Positions 1 through 11,720 of a stretch of DNA of 64,000 bases are shown in pieces; positions within the stretch are counted from its first letter, which is position 1, and the number at the start of each line of letters is the position of its first letter. Origin of the DNA: Tetradesmus obliquus (Eukaryota; Chlorophyta; Chlorophyceae; Sphaeropleales; Scenedesmaceae); NCBI GenBank assembly GCA_030272155.1, contig CP126202.1, positions 1,674,001-1,738,000 of the forward strand, in the 5' to 3' direction. The notes beneath the pieces were generated by a model that saw only the letters and a program-made list of their open reading frames with translations, was not told the DNA's origin and did no database searches. A program made the translations under genes and the position numbers.

Positions 1-1919
1 TCCTTGCCTCCTGCCCATTCACAGAAGATGTGAATGCATGCCGGCAGCAGCAGGCAGATGAGGCCGCCGCAGCAGGCTTGTACTGCCTGCGGCTTCCCGC
101 CAGCGGCAGCAGCAGCAGCACCAGCGGCAGCAGCAGCCCTTTTGCCAGCTGCTCCGGCAGCAGCACAGTGCCTGTCTCCAAGCTGTGGGACGGCAACGCA
201 CGCTGCTCAGCTGCCGCAGCAGCAGTAGATGCAGCAGCAGCGCCGCGGATCTATGTGGGAGCTCAGCCAGCTGATGTGTTGTACTCGGATGATATGGGCC
301 TCACTTGGGAGAGCTCAGGCCTTGCAGCAGCACCGCCAGCCGGCGGCTGGTACCGTATGCTGCCTCCGTATGAGCCTTCTGTGCGCAGCATCTGCCTCAG
401 CAACGGCCGCAGCGGCAACAGTGTCAGCAGCAGTGGCTGCGCGATGCAGGCAGAGGTGCCAGAGCAGCAGCAGCAGCAGCGGGTGCTGGTTGGCGTAGAG
501 GTGAGGAAGCAAAGGTTTTGCAGCGACAGCTGCAGCTGGATGTAGCAACTGCGCTGATCTGGCAGTTGCCTGCTGCTACTGGTGCAGCAGCAGCAGCGGC
601 AGTTGCTACAACCTCCTACAGTAAACCACACACTCCAATGCAGCTACTGAGCAGCTGCCGGCAGCCTTCATGCGGCACCTGAATCACACACATTTTTTCC
701 ACACACCACTTCCTCGTGACCATCATTATTCCTGCAAAGCCTTCTACCATTTCATCAACCATATCCTTCCTTCCTTCCTTTCTTCGCTTTCTTATTTCGT
801 GTTCTGCTCTTGCTCTGTCTTCTCATCTTGCAGGTGGGAGGTGCACTGGCCCACACCCCAGGCTCGCCATCCAGTTCTAGCTCTGATTCCGACTCCCTCA
901 GCAGTGCAGCATGGGACGATTGCAGCCAGGGGCTGTGCAGGGACGTGCAGGCGCTGCAGGCAGACCCCTTCACACCCTCTAAGCTGTATGCAGTGGCAGG
1001 CAGCGGCAGCCTGCCTGGGGGCCTGTACCGCTGCAGGGGCAAGGGCCAGAAATGGAGGCGACTGTTTGGCTACAGGTGCGTGCAACAGCAGAAGCAGTGC
1101 CGATGTTATGTTGCAGGGTTGCAGGGGTTTTGCTGGATTTGTGGGTGGTAAGCGGCAAATGGTCCATCATGATGCTGGAAGCAGGTAGAGCTCACAGCTT
1201 TCACCGCCGACTGCTTGCGACAGCAACAGCCACTTGATGTATAAAACTTGCACACAAAGAGACTTGCAGTACCAATGCATCACACCTGCCCCCTGCCTTT
1301 TTTGTGGCTGCAGGTACTCTGTGGGCATGGCAGTCTCTCCCTACAGCAAGGGGCGGCTGATGCTGGTGTCAGCTGACAAGCCGCCTGAGATCGGCTGCTC
1401 CCTGTTCGAATCAGTCGACGGCGGCCGTCATTTTGTGAATGTAACAGACTACATCGCAGAAGCCACCGCCAGCATCACAGAGTATGCTCCCGGCCTGCTG
1501 GAGCACTGCCCAGTCGTCACATACGTGCCAGGTGCGTTACGTCATGTAACAACTGTGTAACAAACGTGTCACATGTGGCATGCATTCCTCATTGCTTGCA
1601 GCTTGCTCCCAAATCATGTTTGTCGGAAATCCGGCCGTGCTCCTCGTATCACAGTTTGCTCCCTTGATGAGCTACGCTTCAGACCCCCCTTCATTCCTTC
1701 AAACCATCACCTCACACTTTGCTTCACCCTGCTGCTGCTGCTGCTGCTCCTGCAGGCGGGCTGGTGCTGGGCTGCGTTACCGGCCACGTGTTGATGGGCA
1801 CAGCGCTGCCAGGCGGCGGCTTTAGCAGCTGGCAGCTGCTGGCAAAGCTGCCCACTGCCGTGCACAGCATGTGCATGACGCAGGACGGCGCAACACCCGC
1901 TTCCATCCAGCGCGCATGA
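1..1919 (+). CDS. Asp-box (BNR repeat) beta-propeller protein, 5' end outside window
   Basis: Four exons read in one continuous frame: about 25-500 (acceptor ending at 24), 834-1075, 1314-1531 and 1756-1919 (stop TGA), giving about 365 visible residues. The first exon has a clear Asp-box, SDDMGLTW, after YVGAQPADVLY. The second carries KLYAVAGSG...GGLYRC, the third a weaker Asp-box ESVDGGRHF. This pattern (IYVG-LYSDDG-W, then an LYA-G-GGLYR strand) is that of the sortilin/sialidase-like BNR or YCF48-like propellers; such proteins bind partners or glycans, and the fold alone does not give an activity. No catalytic sialidase Arg triad is recognisable. Homopolymer insertions (Ser/Ala/Gln) sit in loops. 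The last intron ends in a (CTG)n run directly before its acceptor. Function is unassigned; the fold call is fairly firm. Confidence 0.7.
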
Positions 1920-4900
1920 GATGGTGTTGTGGGTGGGGTGTTTCAGGGTGTATTAGGCAGTCTGGAGTCTTGTGGTATAATAGGCAGCCTGGAGTCTCGG
2001 GATGTTTAGGTTGGAGAAGGAAGGATTTGAAGATTGATAGGTGCATTGTGTTGTGTACGGCTCTGCTGATACGGCTGGCAGTACAACATGCTGGCACAGT
2101 AAGCTGAGCCGTGCTTGCCTGTGTATCAAGCTCTTGGCATTGGCGGCATGTGGCATGGTGTGGTGAACGCAATGACAAGGTGATATGCATCCAACCTTTT
2201 GGGTGGAGCATTGCATGTGCCGTTTGCCAAGGCGTACATGCTGCAGGCATGTATGGCCACAGGTTGGGTCGTAGTGCATGCAGGTTGGTGTTGCACACAT
2301 GCGTGAACAGCCCTCAAAGCGGCTGCTGCTGCAGGCTGCATTGCCAGTGCAGCCATTCAGCATGCGCCGTTTATTTGATTTGCTGGCAGCCTGTCTGCTT
2401 AGGCAGGCCTGCTGGCAATGGCATTGATTTGGCTTCCAGGCAGCAGTAGCAGCACCGGCCGGTGCTCTGCTGCTGCCGGGGAAAATGACATGTGGAGCAG
2501 TATTAGGAGCAAGCATGGGGCGCAAGCGATTGAATGCATTGCAACCAATCCTTAGCAGCTAAGCATTTGTGTCTACTATTGGTGGCTCTTTCATATCCTT
2601 TTCTTGCAGAAACGGCGCCTACAGCCGCTGCGCCACCCACCATACTCTTAAGTTGGTGTGCTGTGACAAAATGACGCTTTGACCTACTATGACGCGTATT
2701 CTGCAGCAGTGTTTAGCAACCCTTGGAATGTTGGGCTTGGCAGCTGTGGCAGCGCATGCAGTTGTACAAGCGTGCTATGTGACATCCAGATTGGCTGCAG
2801 ATTGTGCATGCATGCTACTTGCCTCCTGCCAGTGCTCGACAGGGTGGCTTGGTGTTGGCGCTATGGCGCGGGTTGCTGCTCTGCTGCTATACATGACAAG
2901 ACGAAAGCATAACTTGTGCCAGCTTGCTGGCTGTGTCAGGCGCACGTTGGTGCGATGTGCTGTGGTTGGTTGGCTGCTGTTTGGTTGCTGGCTGTGCCAG
3001 CAGAGTCGGCTCTGTTGTATAAAGCAGAGCGCTGCCGGCAAATGTTATGTCTGTTTGTGGGCATGTTGTGGCAGGGCAACAGTAGCGGCAGGGGCTGCAC
3101 ACCAAAGCTGTGTGAATGCAGTCAACTGCCACGCGCAGCTGCTGTAACATGCCGCAGGCCCTGCTGTTGCTGCTGGTGTGCTTGGTGCTCGTTGTACGCT
3201 ACAGCTCGCGTGCCTTTCGCATGCGCGGCTGACAACCCAACACAATATCTGTGTGGATTGGTGTTTGGTGGCGGCCGGGTGCATGGCGGGTGTGCTGGCC
3301 CGCAGGCTGCGCACTGGCTGCAGCAGCAGCGCATGCTCTGCTGTGTTTGTGCAGGCCCTGTTTCTTACAAATATGTGCGACCGGCAACCAAAAATTGTGT
3401 TGGAAGGCATGTACCTGTTGAAAGGGCATGCATGCGTGTGGGGTCCCTTGCAGTCATTGGACCTTCACTTTTCGACAAGGCTACTTGAATTTGTTGGTGT
3501 GGTGGGTGCACGTGGAACGCTTGTCTTCTTTTCCTCGTCATCTGCAGTGCGGGTGGATGCACTGGCTGCGGGATATTGTGTGCACAGTGGTGTAGATGCA
3601 TAGCTGCTTCGGCAGCAGCATTTAGGCCTGCACGTTGTATGCGCATGCTGCTGTGATGTGATATCCTGGTTTGAATGGTGTGGGCAGCAGGAGTTGTGCT
3701 TGGCTGTTTCACAGGCGCTGCTGCAGCGGTTGCTGGTGCCAGCTGGGTCGTGCAAACTGGGCTGCAAGGACACCCTTTGGCATGCATGCTGCATCAACCT
3801 CAACGTGGCATTTGCATAAGAGGCATACATAATCTTAAGTATGCACACTCTTTGTTGCTGTATAATCGTTGGTGCGGTTGCCGCATGCGTTGCCTCTTGC
3901 TTTCAAAACACAGCAAAGGCATCAAAAGTGGCTCCGTTACTGAAGGCATCCTACAAGGCGTTGTCTGTTGTGGTGGCAAGGCAGACAGCAGGTGCTCAAC
4001 ACAGGTCAGGGCTTCATATTGCGCCCTCGTAATAGCAGCCGGGCCAGGTCAGCTGCTAGGGCTGTTTGTTGTGGTGATGTGGTTGCTGCTTTGGAATTCA
4101 CTGCGCTACTCCCAGCACGCGCGTTTTGCTACTGGTAGACAATGGCATGTGGCATTTAGTCAGTACACGTGGCAAGCGTGATTTTTGCAATTGCTTGGCA
4201 ATGGATGCAACGCACAGCGGAGGGTCCAGCCCAGTCAGTGGAAGGCCTGACACGGCTAGGTAGGAGCTTCACATGCGTGAGGTACCATGGGCTGAGTTGC
4301 CAGACTACAGCCGCTGTTGTTTTGCCAGCTGCTAGCGTGCATGCATGCAGCACCCGATGTGGTCCATAGCACCAACAGTAAGTGCTGCCTGGGTATTACA
4401 ACACTTGTGGCGGCGCCTGCAGCTGCTCAGACAGGGCTGGGAGTGCGGCTTGTGTGTGCAGTTCATCGGCTGCTGCCTTGCTGCGTGGTCGAATGGGTTT
4501 GAGCCTGCATCTCGTCGTCCCTAATCCTGCAAGGCATCGACTGTGCCTGGCTTTGTGTGTGATTCCGTCGTGTGGAGCAGCAGTGCACGTGGTGTTTGCT
4601 GCATTGTTAAAGCTCCTGTGCCACTGCATTACAGACATTGCAGTGGATGCCTGAGCAGCGCATGTCTTTTGAAACATGCTACTTGCTGTGCTGAGGTCAC
4701 CTCTTGGGTGTGAGGCACGTCATACGGTTGGTGCACTGCTTTGCGTGCACTGCCGTTTTCATGTTGGCAGCAGTGCACGCATGTTGCCCTTCCCTACTAC
4801 CTTATTGCCAGGCATGGCTGCATGCATGTGGTCTGCTTCCGCCCTTTCTTTCAACCGGGTGTCATTGCCATTGCTTGCCAGCATGCTGGCCTGGCTAGGT

Positions 4901-5734
4901 AGGTCTCCTGCTCTTACGAACTGATGGCAGTTCTACGAGGAGCCGCAGCTGCTGCGATTTGCACCCGAGCAGCTGGCACATGCTGCGGCTGTTGCTTCAC
5001 GTGTTGTGTCTAGCCTCTGTAGACTGGGGCTTTGGCATTTGGATGGGCAATTGGTTTTGGGCAGCCGCGCAACTGGGAGCATGCAGCTGTGCATGGAGAA
5101 GCGCTGGTGTACATGTGTGCACCAGTTGCGAGAACCCCCATCTCACCCACTGCCTCTCTTTACCCTGGGCACACTTGCCTTGCGCCTTGCCTCCTGCAGT
5201 CATGGCTGCAGTCATGATTGATTTGCAGCACTGTTACTATGATGGATGTGATGGATGCCACTTATGGGGTGGGCAGGCAGCAGCAGCCACATTGCGGCTC
5301 TTTTTTGCAGGCAGGCTGAAACCGTGGGCGCCTGGGATACATACAACTGCACTGCACACTTCTTGGCACAGCATTTGTGCCGCAAGCCGAACGTTTAGAC
5401 GACTGGTAACACTCTTATTTCTCGGCTGTGACAGGACTGTCCGCTTTCAAAACGGTTGAGGTTTGGGGTTCAACCACATGCCTAACAGTGCAACTGTGGC
5501 GCGGGTGCCATTGTCCTACAGAGACAGCACAATGCTCTACAGTAACCAGCATTCAGGGTTGTGAAAGCTTTGCCCGTATAATCATGTCCAGAACACCCTC
5601 TGACATCTACAACTGCTCACACAGCTCCTGGTGTCCCAGGGTGGGACCACTGTTCTCCAGCAGCTGCTCGTATGGAAGCAGCACGATCGTAGAACTTGTG
5701 AGCATTGTAATGTAGTGGTGACTGCGACGTCAGC
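1920..5734. other. Gene-poor G/T-rich stretch
   Basis: About 3.8 kb with no open frame that reads like protein, apart from the short candidate at 4931-5221. The plus strand is rich in G and T, with many TGCATG and TGTGTG words. It probably holds the 3' UTR of the BNR gene and the promoter of the golgin gene. No tandem array or terminal repeats were seen. A splice-acceptor-like TTTTCTTGCAG ends at 2610, followed by a short open frame, but nothing connects to it. Confidence 0.4.
4931..5221 (+). other. Possible exon or gene remnant
   Basis: After an acceptor-like GATGGCAG a frame stays open for about 96 codons. Its first third looks protein-like (FYEEPQLLRFAPEQLAHAAA, then VASRVVSSLCRLGLWHL), with helical and acidic character unlike the shadow frames around it. 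The later part is compositionally ordinary. No family is recognised, no partner exon was found on either side, and the neighbouring genes do not need it. It could be a decayed exon or chance. Confidence 0.2.
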
Positions 5735-8700
5735 ATGGCGTCGGAACAGGAGCTACAAAAGGCGAAGGCCAAGCTCGCGGCACTCAATGCGATTAATAGC
5801 GCCCTCACCAAGGAGAATGAGGAGCTCAGAGATCAGTTGGAAGACCTCAGGGACCAGTTAGACCATGCGAGCGAGCCTAAGAGCGCCTCAGGTGCGTACT
5901 GCAGCAGCAACAGTGTACAGCAACAGGGGCCAAGCTGTTCCAGTGGTTGCCTGGAACTGCAGCAGCAGTTGATGTACCCTGTCGAGGTAAACTTCATCGC
6001 CAGAACGTTTGGTTAATGGTTATTGTTGCTGCTTGCAGAGGCGGAAGCCTTGGAACTCAAGGAGGAGTTTGCCAGGCGGTTGGGAGAGCAGCAGCGCACG
6101 ATTGATATCCTCAAGGTAATGTTGGCAGCAACTGCAGGCTTCCACTTCAATATATGCTGGAAGGTCTCACAACTCAGGCATGCGGCACTATCTTACAGCA
6201 GCGCGTGCTCTTGAAATGCTTGTATCTGCTGGTCAACAGATTGCAGGCCCTTGCAGGACTCAGCATGCAGGGCAGCAGCATCTGCTGCACATGCCGTATC
6301 AACACCCCAAACTACATACTATGCATTCCACTGGTGTATGCTTGCAGGACACCAACCAGAAGCTTCAGGCAAAAGTCAGGGATGCAGCTGCAGGCAGCAA
6401 TGCCACAGAGGCACAGCTGGACTCCTTGCAGGCGAAAGTTGCCAAGCAGCAGTAAGTAGCAGCAGCGGCAATCACAGAGAGTGCCAGATCATCCCTTGCA
6501 GGAAAGCTTGAATGCTCGCAGCTGCACCCTTGCTTAGTGTCTGCTGTACATCCTGGCGTAGTGACCGCGTGGCACGCCAATGCCTGCATGCTTAGGCTTG
6601 CCAGGTCACGACATTCGCATCTAGCGCTGCAGAGGCAAAAGACAGTTTGGTCATTCTGTCATACCACCCAGAGCCTCTGAGTACACTGGGAAAGCAATAT
6701 TGCCTAGTTGCCACAGTTGCACAAGCTCTTCTGCCAGCCGCTTCTCTACATTGCTCCACCGCCCGCCTTTGCATTCCTGCAGGCAAGAGAACAGCCAGCT
6801 GTCTTCAAAAGTCAGCGAGCTTGAAAAGAGCACCCGCAAGCTCAACCAGCAGATCAGGGCACTTGAAAGCGAGCGTGATAAAGCAGCCAGCAGGGCACAG
6901 GTGCTAGAAGCACAACTCTCAGAGGCGCAGCAGCTGCTCACAGCAGCAGACCAGGCAGCAGCACTGCAGCTTGCAGCGCAGCAGCAGGAGCAGCAGCACG
7001 CCCTTGCTGCACAGCAGCAGCAGCATGCTGAGCTGCAGGCCCGGCTGCAGCAGGAGCTGGACGCAGCCAGGAAAACTGCAGCAGCTGGGAGCGAGGCGGC
7101 AGCTGCTGCGGCAGCTGATAGGGAAGCTGCACTTGCTACTGCCTTGCAGGAAGCACGGGCTGAGGTGCAGGCGATGCAGGCGCAGCAAGCAGAGCACGAG
7201 CAGCGGCACAAGCGAGCACTGCAGAGCTTGCAGGAGCAAGTGCGGCAGCTGCAAGCAGAGAAGCAGGAGCTGCTGTCAGACTCGGGGGATGCAAGCAGCT
7301 CTCTCATGCGGCAGATCCAGGCGCTAGCAGCTCAAGCCGCTGCTGCGCAGGCCAATGCAGCAGAGCAGGAGCAGCAGCTGCTGGCGCGGCTGCGGGCAGC
7401 AGAGCAGGCCGCTGCAGAGGCAGCTGCTGCTGAGCGGGATGCTGCAGGCAGGTCTGCCGCAAATGAAGCTGCGCTGGAGGCAACACGGGAAGCAGCAGCA
7501 GCTGCTGTACAGGTGGGTTGCGCCGCCAGTTGCTTTGCTGCAGTGATGCAATATATACGCGTGCAAGTTTGCGTGCGTGCATGCCTGCTTGTGTGGCTGC
7601 ATGTAGGCAGGCGTGGTGGATTCGCTGGTGCACACGCAGTTTGCGCGCAGTGATATGTTGGTGGTACGCTTGCGTGTGTGCATGCGTGCGCGGTGCACGT
7701 GCATGTGCGTGCGTGCATGCTCGCGCAATAATGTTGTGTCTGTGTACGTATGAGGTCCGTGTGCGGGTGCGTGTGCATGCATGTGTGCAAGCCCACACTG
7801 TATGAGTCACACATTATGTCCTGCTTGTGTCTAGCTGCGCGCGCAGCGCGGCACGCATGGTGTGTGAGTTTTGTGTTTCTGTATGCATATGTGCTCGTGT
7901 GTGCAGGAGTATGTTCAGTGTACTGCGTGCATGTGTGCGTTTGCGGTGCGTGCATGCATTTTGTTTGTGAGCGTGCACACCGGCATGCGCAGTGCGAGTG
8001 TGCATGTTGTGTGTGCTCTGTGTGTTGTGCGCATAAGTGCGCTCGGCATGCGCATGCAGAGTGTTTTGGTGTGCGTACAGGCGCAGTGCGTCTGCGAGCT
8101 TTACGTGCAACCTGTGCACGCGTACGCGTGCAATGCACGCGTGTGTTCCATGTAATTGTTTCCTGCTGATGTGTGGTTTGCGCGCACGCGTGCTTAAAGT
8201 GTGCTTGTGCATGCGCATTATATGTATGTTTGTATGCGTTTGTATGCGCGCGGTGCGCGGCGCACGTGTTGTGCATGCTGTGTGCCTGCATGCATAGGTA
8301 GGAGCATGCTGCGTGCGTGCATGCGTGCTTGCGTGTGTACGCATGTGTGCGTGCTTGCTCTTTGTCAGCTTGCGTGCATCTTGTGTGTTTGTGTGCGTAC
8401 GTGTGCTTGCTGCGACGCGTGCGCATGTCTTGTGTGAGTGCGCGTTCTGAGTGTTTGTGTGCTTACGCGCGCACCCGCTGTGCGCTGCATGTTGTGCACG
8501 TGTTATGTGTGGGTACATGCGTGCACGCGTGGCGTGTGCGTGCGTGTGTATGTGCGTGTCTTTTTGTGTTTCAGGTGTACGCGCGCACGTGCACTGCGTG
8601 TTGTTTCCGTGCGTGTCTTGACGTGTGCATACTCGCGCGCGTGCGGTGCGTGTGTGCACACGTGTGTGCGTGCTCTATGTGTGTCTGCATGCGTGAATGC

Positions 8701-11468
8701 TTACACGTTGCGCATTGCGTGTTGTGTGTGCGGTGCGTGTCCGCGTGCAAATGTGAAGCACACACGTGTGTGGTGACTGTCTGACCATAAAACGCGTCTG
8801 TGCTGTGCTGCAGGTGTGTGCCAGCCTGCGCTCCAGGCTGGAGGCTGCTCACTGCTCACCAGCAAACCACACCGCACGTGGCCAGCACACAATCGCTTTT
8901 GTCAATGTTGATCCAGACAGCCTGGCTGTGCTGTGTTGTACTGCAGGAGTGTGCTGGCCTGAGGTCTAGGCTTGAGGCTGCTCACTGCTCACCAGCACAG
9001 CACACTGTGCGTGGCCAGTGCACAACCGCTCGTGTCAATGGTGTCAATCTGAACCTCAGGACGCGTTTGTGTGCTGTGCTGCAGGAGTGTGCCGGCCTGC
9101 GCTCCAGGCTAGAGGCTGCTCGCGCCTCACCAGCAAAGCACACCGCACGTAGCCAGCCCACAACCGCTTGTATCAATGTAACACAGGAAGCGTGTTTGTG
9201 CTGTACTGCAGGAGTGTGCCGGCCTGAGGTCTAGGCTGGAGGCTGCTCACTCGTCACCAGCAAAGCTCACCGCGCGTGGCCAGCTCACAACCACTTGTTT
9301 CAATGTTTATCCAGACACCTTGGCTGTGCTGTGTTGTACTGCAGGAGTGTGCTGGCCTGAGGTCTAGGCTTGAGGCTGCTCAGCGGCACAGCAGGACGCT
9401 GGAGGCTGAGCGAAACGGCGCGCAGGATCGGCTGGCAGCAGCACAGGCCCGCGAGCAAGCGCTGCAGCAGGTGCGCCACTGCGGCCGGGAACTGCGGGCT
9501 TGCTGTTGGGGCTCTTGAGTTTAATTGTCACCCTTGATATCTACAGCACATGGCTTTCAATCAGTTGCAGCCGTTTGCACTAGGCCACAGGCTTGGCTGT
9601 GCCACGGCATCTGCAGGTGCTGATCATGCTGAAGCTTGGGTGCTGCGAAGGCAGCAACAAGAGCCAGATGCAGAATGAATGAATGAATGAGTGAAAGAAC
9701 GAATGAGCTACGTGTGGTGTGTTGAGACTCGCCATCCGCGTAAGTTAAGGGAGGAGGTGCGTGTGACGATGAGGATACCCCATGCGCCTTCACACCTCCT
9801 ACCATTGATGCAGAGTGATGTGCATGCCGGCTTGCCATGCGCCGCAGCCCATGCATCTCCAGTTGCGTCAGCCTACCTGCCATACTGCTCATGAGCGTCT
9901 GCTGGCCAGCTATAACACCGGCTCTGCCATGCGTTGCTGAACGTCACATGCACTTGCCTTGCTGCTGCTGCTGCTGCTACTGCAGGAGCTGCAGCAGCAG
10001 TCTCGCCAGGACCAGGAGCGGCTGTATGAAGCCAGCCAGCAGGTGCAGCAGCTCAGCAGGGAGCGGGAAGACCTGCAGCAAAAGCTAGAGGCCCTGCAGC
10101 AGCTGTATGCAGCTGCCGCTGAGAGGGCTGACCATGCTGCTGCTGTCGCAGCAAACGCTGCTGGCAGAGGGTTGACGGCTGCTGCAGGTGACTTGGAAGC
10201 AGCAGCAGCAGCAGCGGGAGGTGGGATGGCTAGAGGTGACAGTAGAGGGTTTACGTTACGCTTGGATGGCGTGTCCAGCTTGAGCATTGATGATGGTGTT
10301 GCCGAAGGCGCAGCTGGCTCCTCGCAGCAAAGCTTGTCAAGCCTAGCCTCAGGCACAGGTAGCCAACAGCAGCAGCAGAGTCAAGGCAAGCCCAGCACGA
10401 ACGGTGTAAGCTTGCAACAACAGCAGCAGCAGCAGCAGCAGCTAGCCAGATCGATGTCGAGGGTGTCCTCCTCTGGCAGCAGCCCCTCTCATCATAGCAA
10501 CTGGGCCCGGCAGCAGCAGCAGCAGCAGTGGCTGCACGGCAACAGCAACAGCAAGCTGTCAGGCGACGCAGTGCTGCAGCTGCAGCGCTCGCTGCAGCAG
10601 CTGCAGCAGGAGCTGGCTGCAGCAGTGCAGGAGCGGGACGCTGCTCAGGAGCAGCTGTACCAGGCTGTGACGCGGGCGGATGCTGCTGCAGCAGCGCTGC
10701 AGGATGCTGAGAACTGGAAGCAGGGGCAGCAAGACGCGGAGAGGAAGGTAAGGCTGCTGCTGCTGTTGTGTGGCATGGCTTACACTGGCAGCAACTCGCA
10801 CCGCCTAGATGCAACTTGGCAAGTGCCGTATGATTCTGGCGGGATCTGTGCTGGACGGCCGTGTTGTTATGACAGCAGCACAGGCATGTTCAGGCCATTG
10901 CTCGGTTCTGGTTCCTCTCGTCTGCTTGTTGGTAAAGAGCATGTGGTAGCGAATTTCCTGGAGACAGGCACAGTAAGAGGTGGAAAAGAAGGTGAGGTTG
11001 CTGCTGTGGGTTGGCATGTACTGGCAGGCAAGCTTGGCTTTAGAGCAGCGGCAGCGGCAACAGCCTGGTGGCACGAAGCAAGCCACAGCAATAGCGTAAG
11101 TGGCTACTACAGTGTTTTATTACTGTTTGCCCTGCTTGCTGTAGCTTGCTGCAGCTGCAGGTGCAGCCTTGGACATCATAGCGGAGCACTCTGACTGTGA
11201 CTTTCTGCATGTTTTTGTTTGTTTGCCTGCTGCTTGCCTGCCTGCTTGCTTGGCTACTGGGGCCTGCTGTGTGCTGCTGCAGCTGGAGGTGGCCATGGAG
11301 ATCATCGGGGAGCGTAGCATACGCATAGAGGAGCTGGAAGCAGACATCATAGACATGAAGGCCATCTTTCACTCACAGCTAGAAGAGGCAGTAGGTCAAG
11401 TGACGGCACTGACGCAGCAGCTGGCTGGCGGCAGCGAGGCAGGTGCATGCGCTGACGCAGCGGCTTGA
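5735..11468 (+). CDS. Long coiled-coil protein with TMF/golgin-candidate-5-like C-terminus
   Basis: Seven exons: 5735-5891, 6039-6115, 6348-6451, 6783-7512, 9345-9470, 9986-10747 and 11283-11468; 2142 nt, 713 residues, all phases consistent. ATG 5735 opens an immediately heptad-like MASEQELQKAKAKLAALN. Residues 1-400 are almost pure coiled coil (LKEEFARRLGEQQRTIDILK; LSSKVSELEKSTRKLNQQIR), then Gln/Ala-rich. About 400-650 is low complexity, then coiled coil. The last exon (653-713) reads EIIGERSIRIEELEADIIDM followed by KAIFHSQLEEAV, resembling the conserved C-terminal TMF domain (GEK...VEEL..D..D.K..Y..Q...L) of Golgi-tethering TMF1 and plant golgin candidate 5. By family it would be a peripheral Golgi tether binding Rab6-type GTPases; that role is inference. 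Intron 4 holds a Z-DNA-like tract and a splice-acceptor array, intron 5 a retroelement fragment. Confidence 0.6.
7555..8770. repeat. 1.2-kb alternating purine-pyrimidine tract in golgin intron 4
   Basis: Almost unbroken GTGC, GCAT, GCGT, TGTG and CGCG words on the plus strand, so purine and pyrimidine alternate for over a kilobase. There is no fixed repeat period. The long minus-strand frames full of His, Thr, Arg and Cys here are artefacts of this composition. Confidence 0.75.
8780..9400 (+). repeat. Five-fold tandem array of splice acceptor plus exon start (golgin exon 5)
   Basis: Five units of about 127-138 bp, each with TGTRCTGCAG followed by exon-like sequence starting at 8814, 8947, 9085, 9212 and 9345. 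All encode a version of CAGLRSRLEAA. Only the last runs on into the full exon (QRHSRTLEAERNGAQDRLAA) and ends at a donor after 9470. The others lose exon homology after about 40 bp and run into a shared spacer. Confidence 0.85.
9667..9814 (-). mobile_element. 132-bp 5'-truncated non-LTR retrotransposon insertion with 8-bp target duplication
   Basis: Sequence 9675-9806 matches the 3' terminus of the element at 21934-23870 (21934-22046 on the plus strand) with only scattered substitutions. It starts on the plus strand with (ATGA)n, the reverse complement of a (TCAT)n tail, so the element lies on the minus strand. GATGCAGA flanks both sides (9667-9674 and 9807-9814). A tetranucleotide tail, extreme 5' truncation and a target duplication are standard marks of target-primed reverse transcription. 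It lies in golgin intron 5. Confidence 0.85.
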
Positions 11469-11720
11469 AGAGGAGTACGGCAGGTGAACGTGCTGACACA
11501 GATGTTAGGTGCTCCTATAGTACAGAGGGCAGTGATCACCTCAAGAGGCACATATCGCGCTGACGCAGCTGGGAGATGCAGCGGGGCAGGTGATGGTGCT
11601 GACACAGCCAGCTGGAAGAGGCAATGGGGCAGGTGGCCGCGCTGATGCAGCCGATGGCTTGCGCCAGACAGGCACGTGCATGCCCTGATGCAGCCGCAGA
11701 CTTGCAGCAGGGTGGCAGCT
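11380..11720. repeat. Degenerate minisatellite spanning the golgin stop codon
   Basis: Diverged copies of a unit built on GCAGGTG..GCGCTGACGCAGC.GCT recur from the end of the coding region (GQVTALTQQL) through 11700. Copies beyond 11468 are out of frame or carry stops. It looks like a heptad-encoding repeat that spread into the 3' UTR and decayed. Confidence 0.6.

Noticed and set aside
7300..8860. Long minus-strand open frames rich in His, Thr, Arg and Cys (up to 364 codons)
   Set aside because: They exist on both strands and in several frames because the tract is alternating purine-pyrimidine; no codon-level signal, and it lies within the golgin intron.
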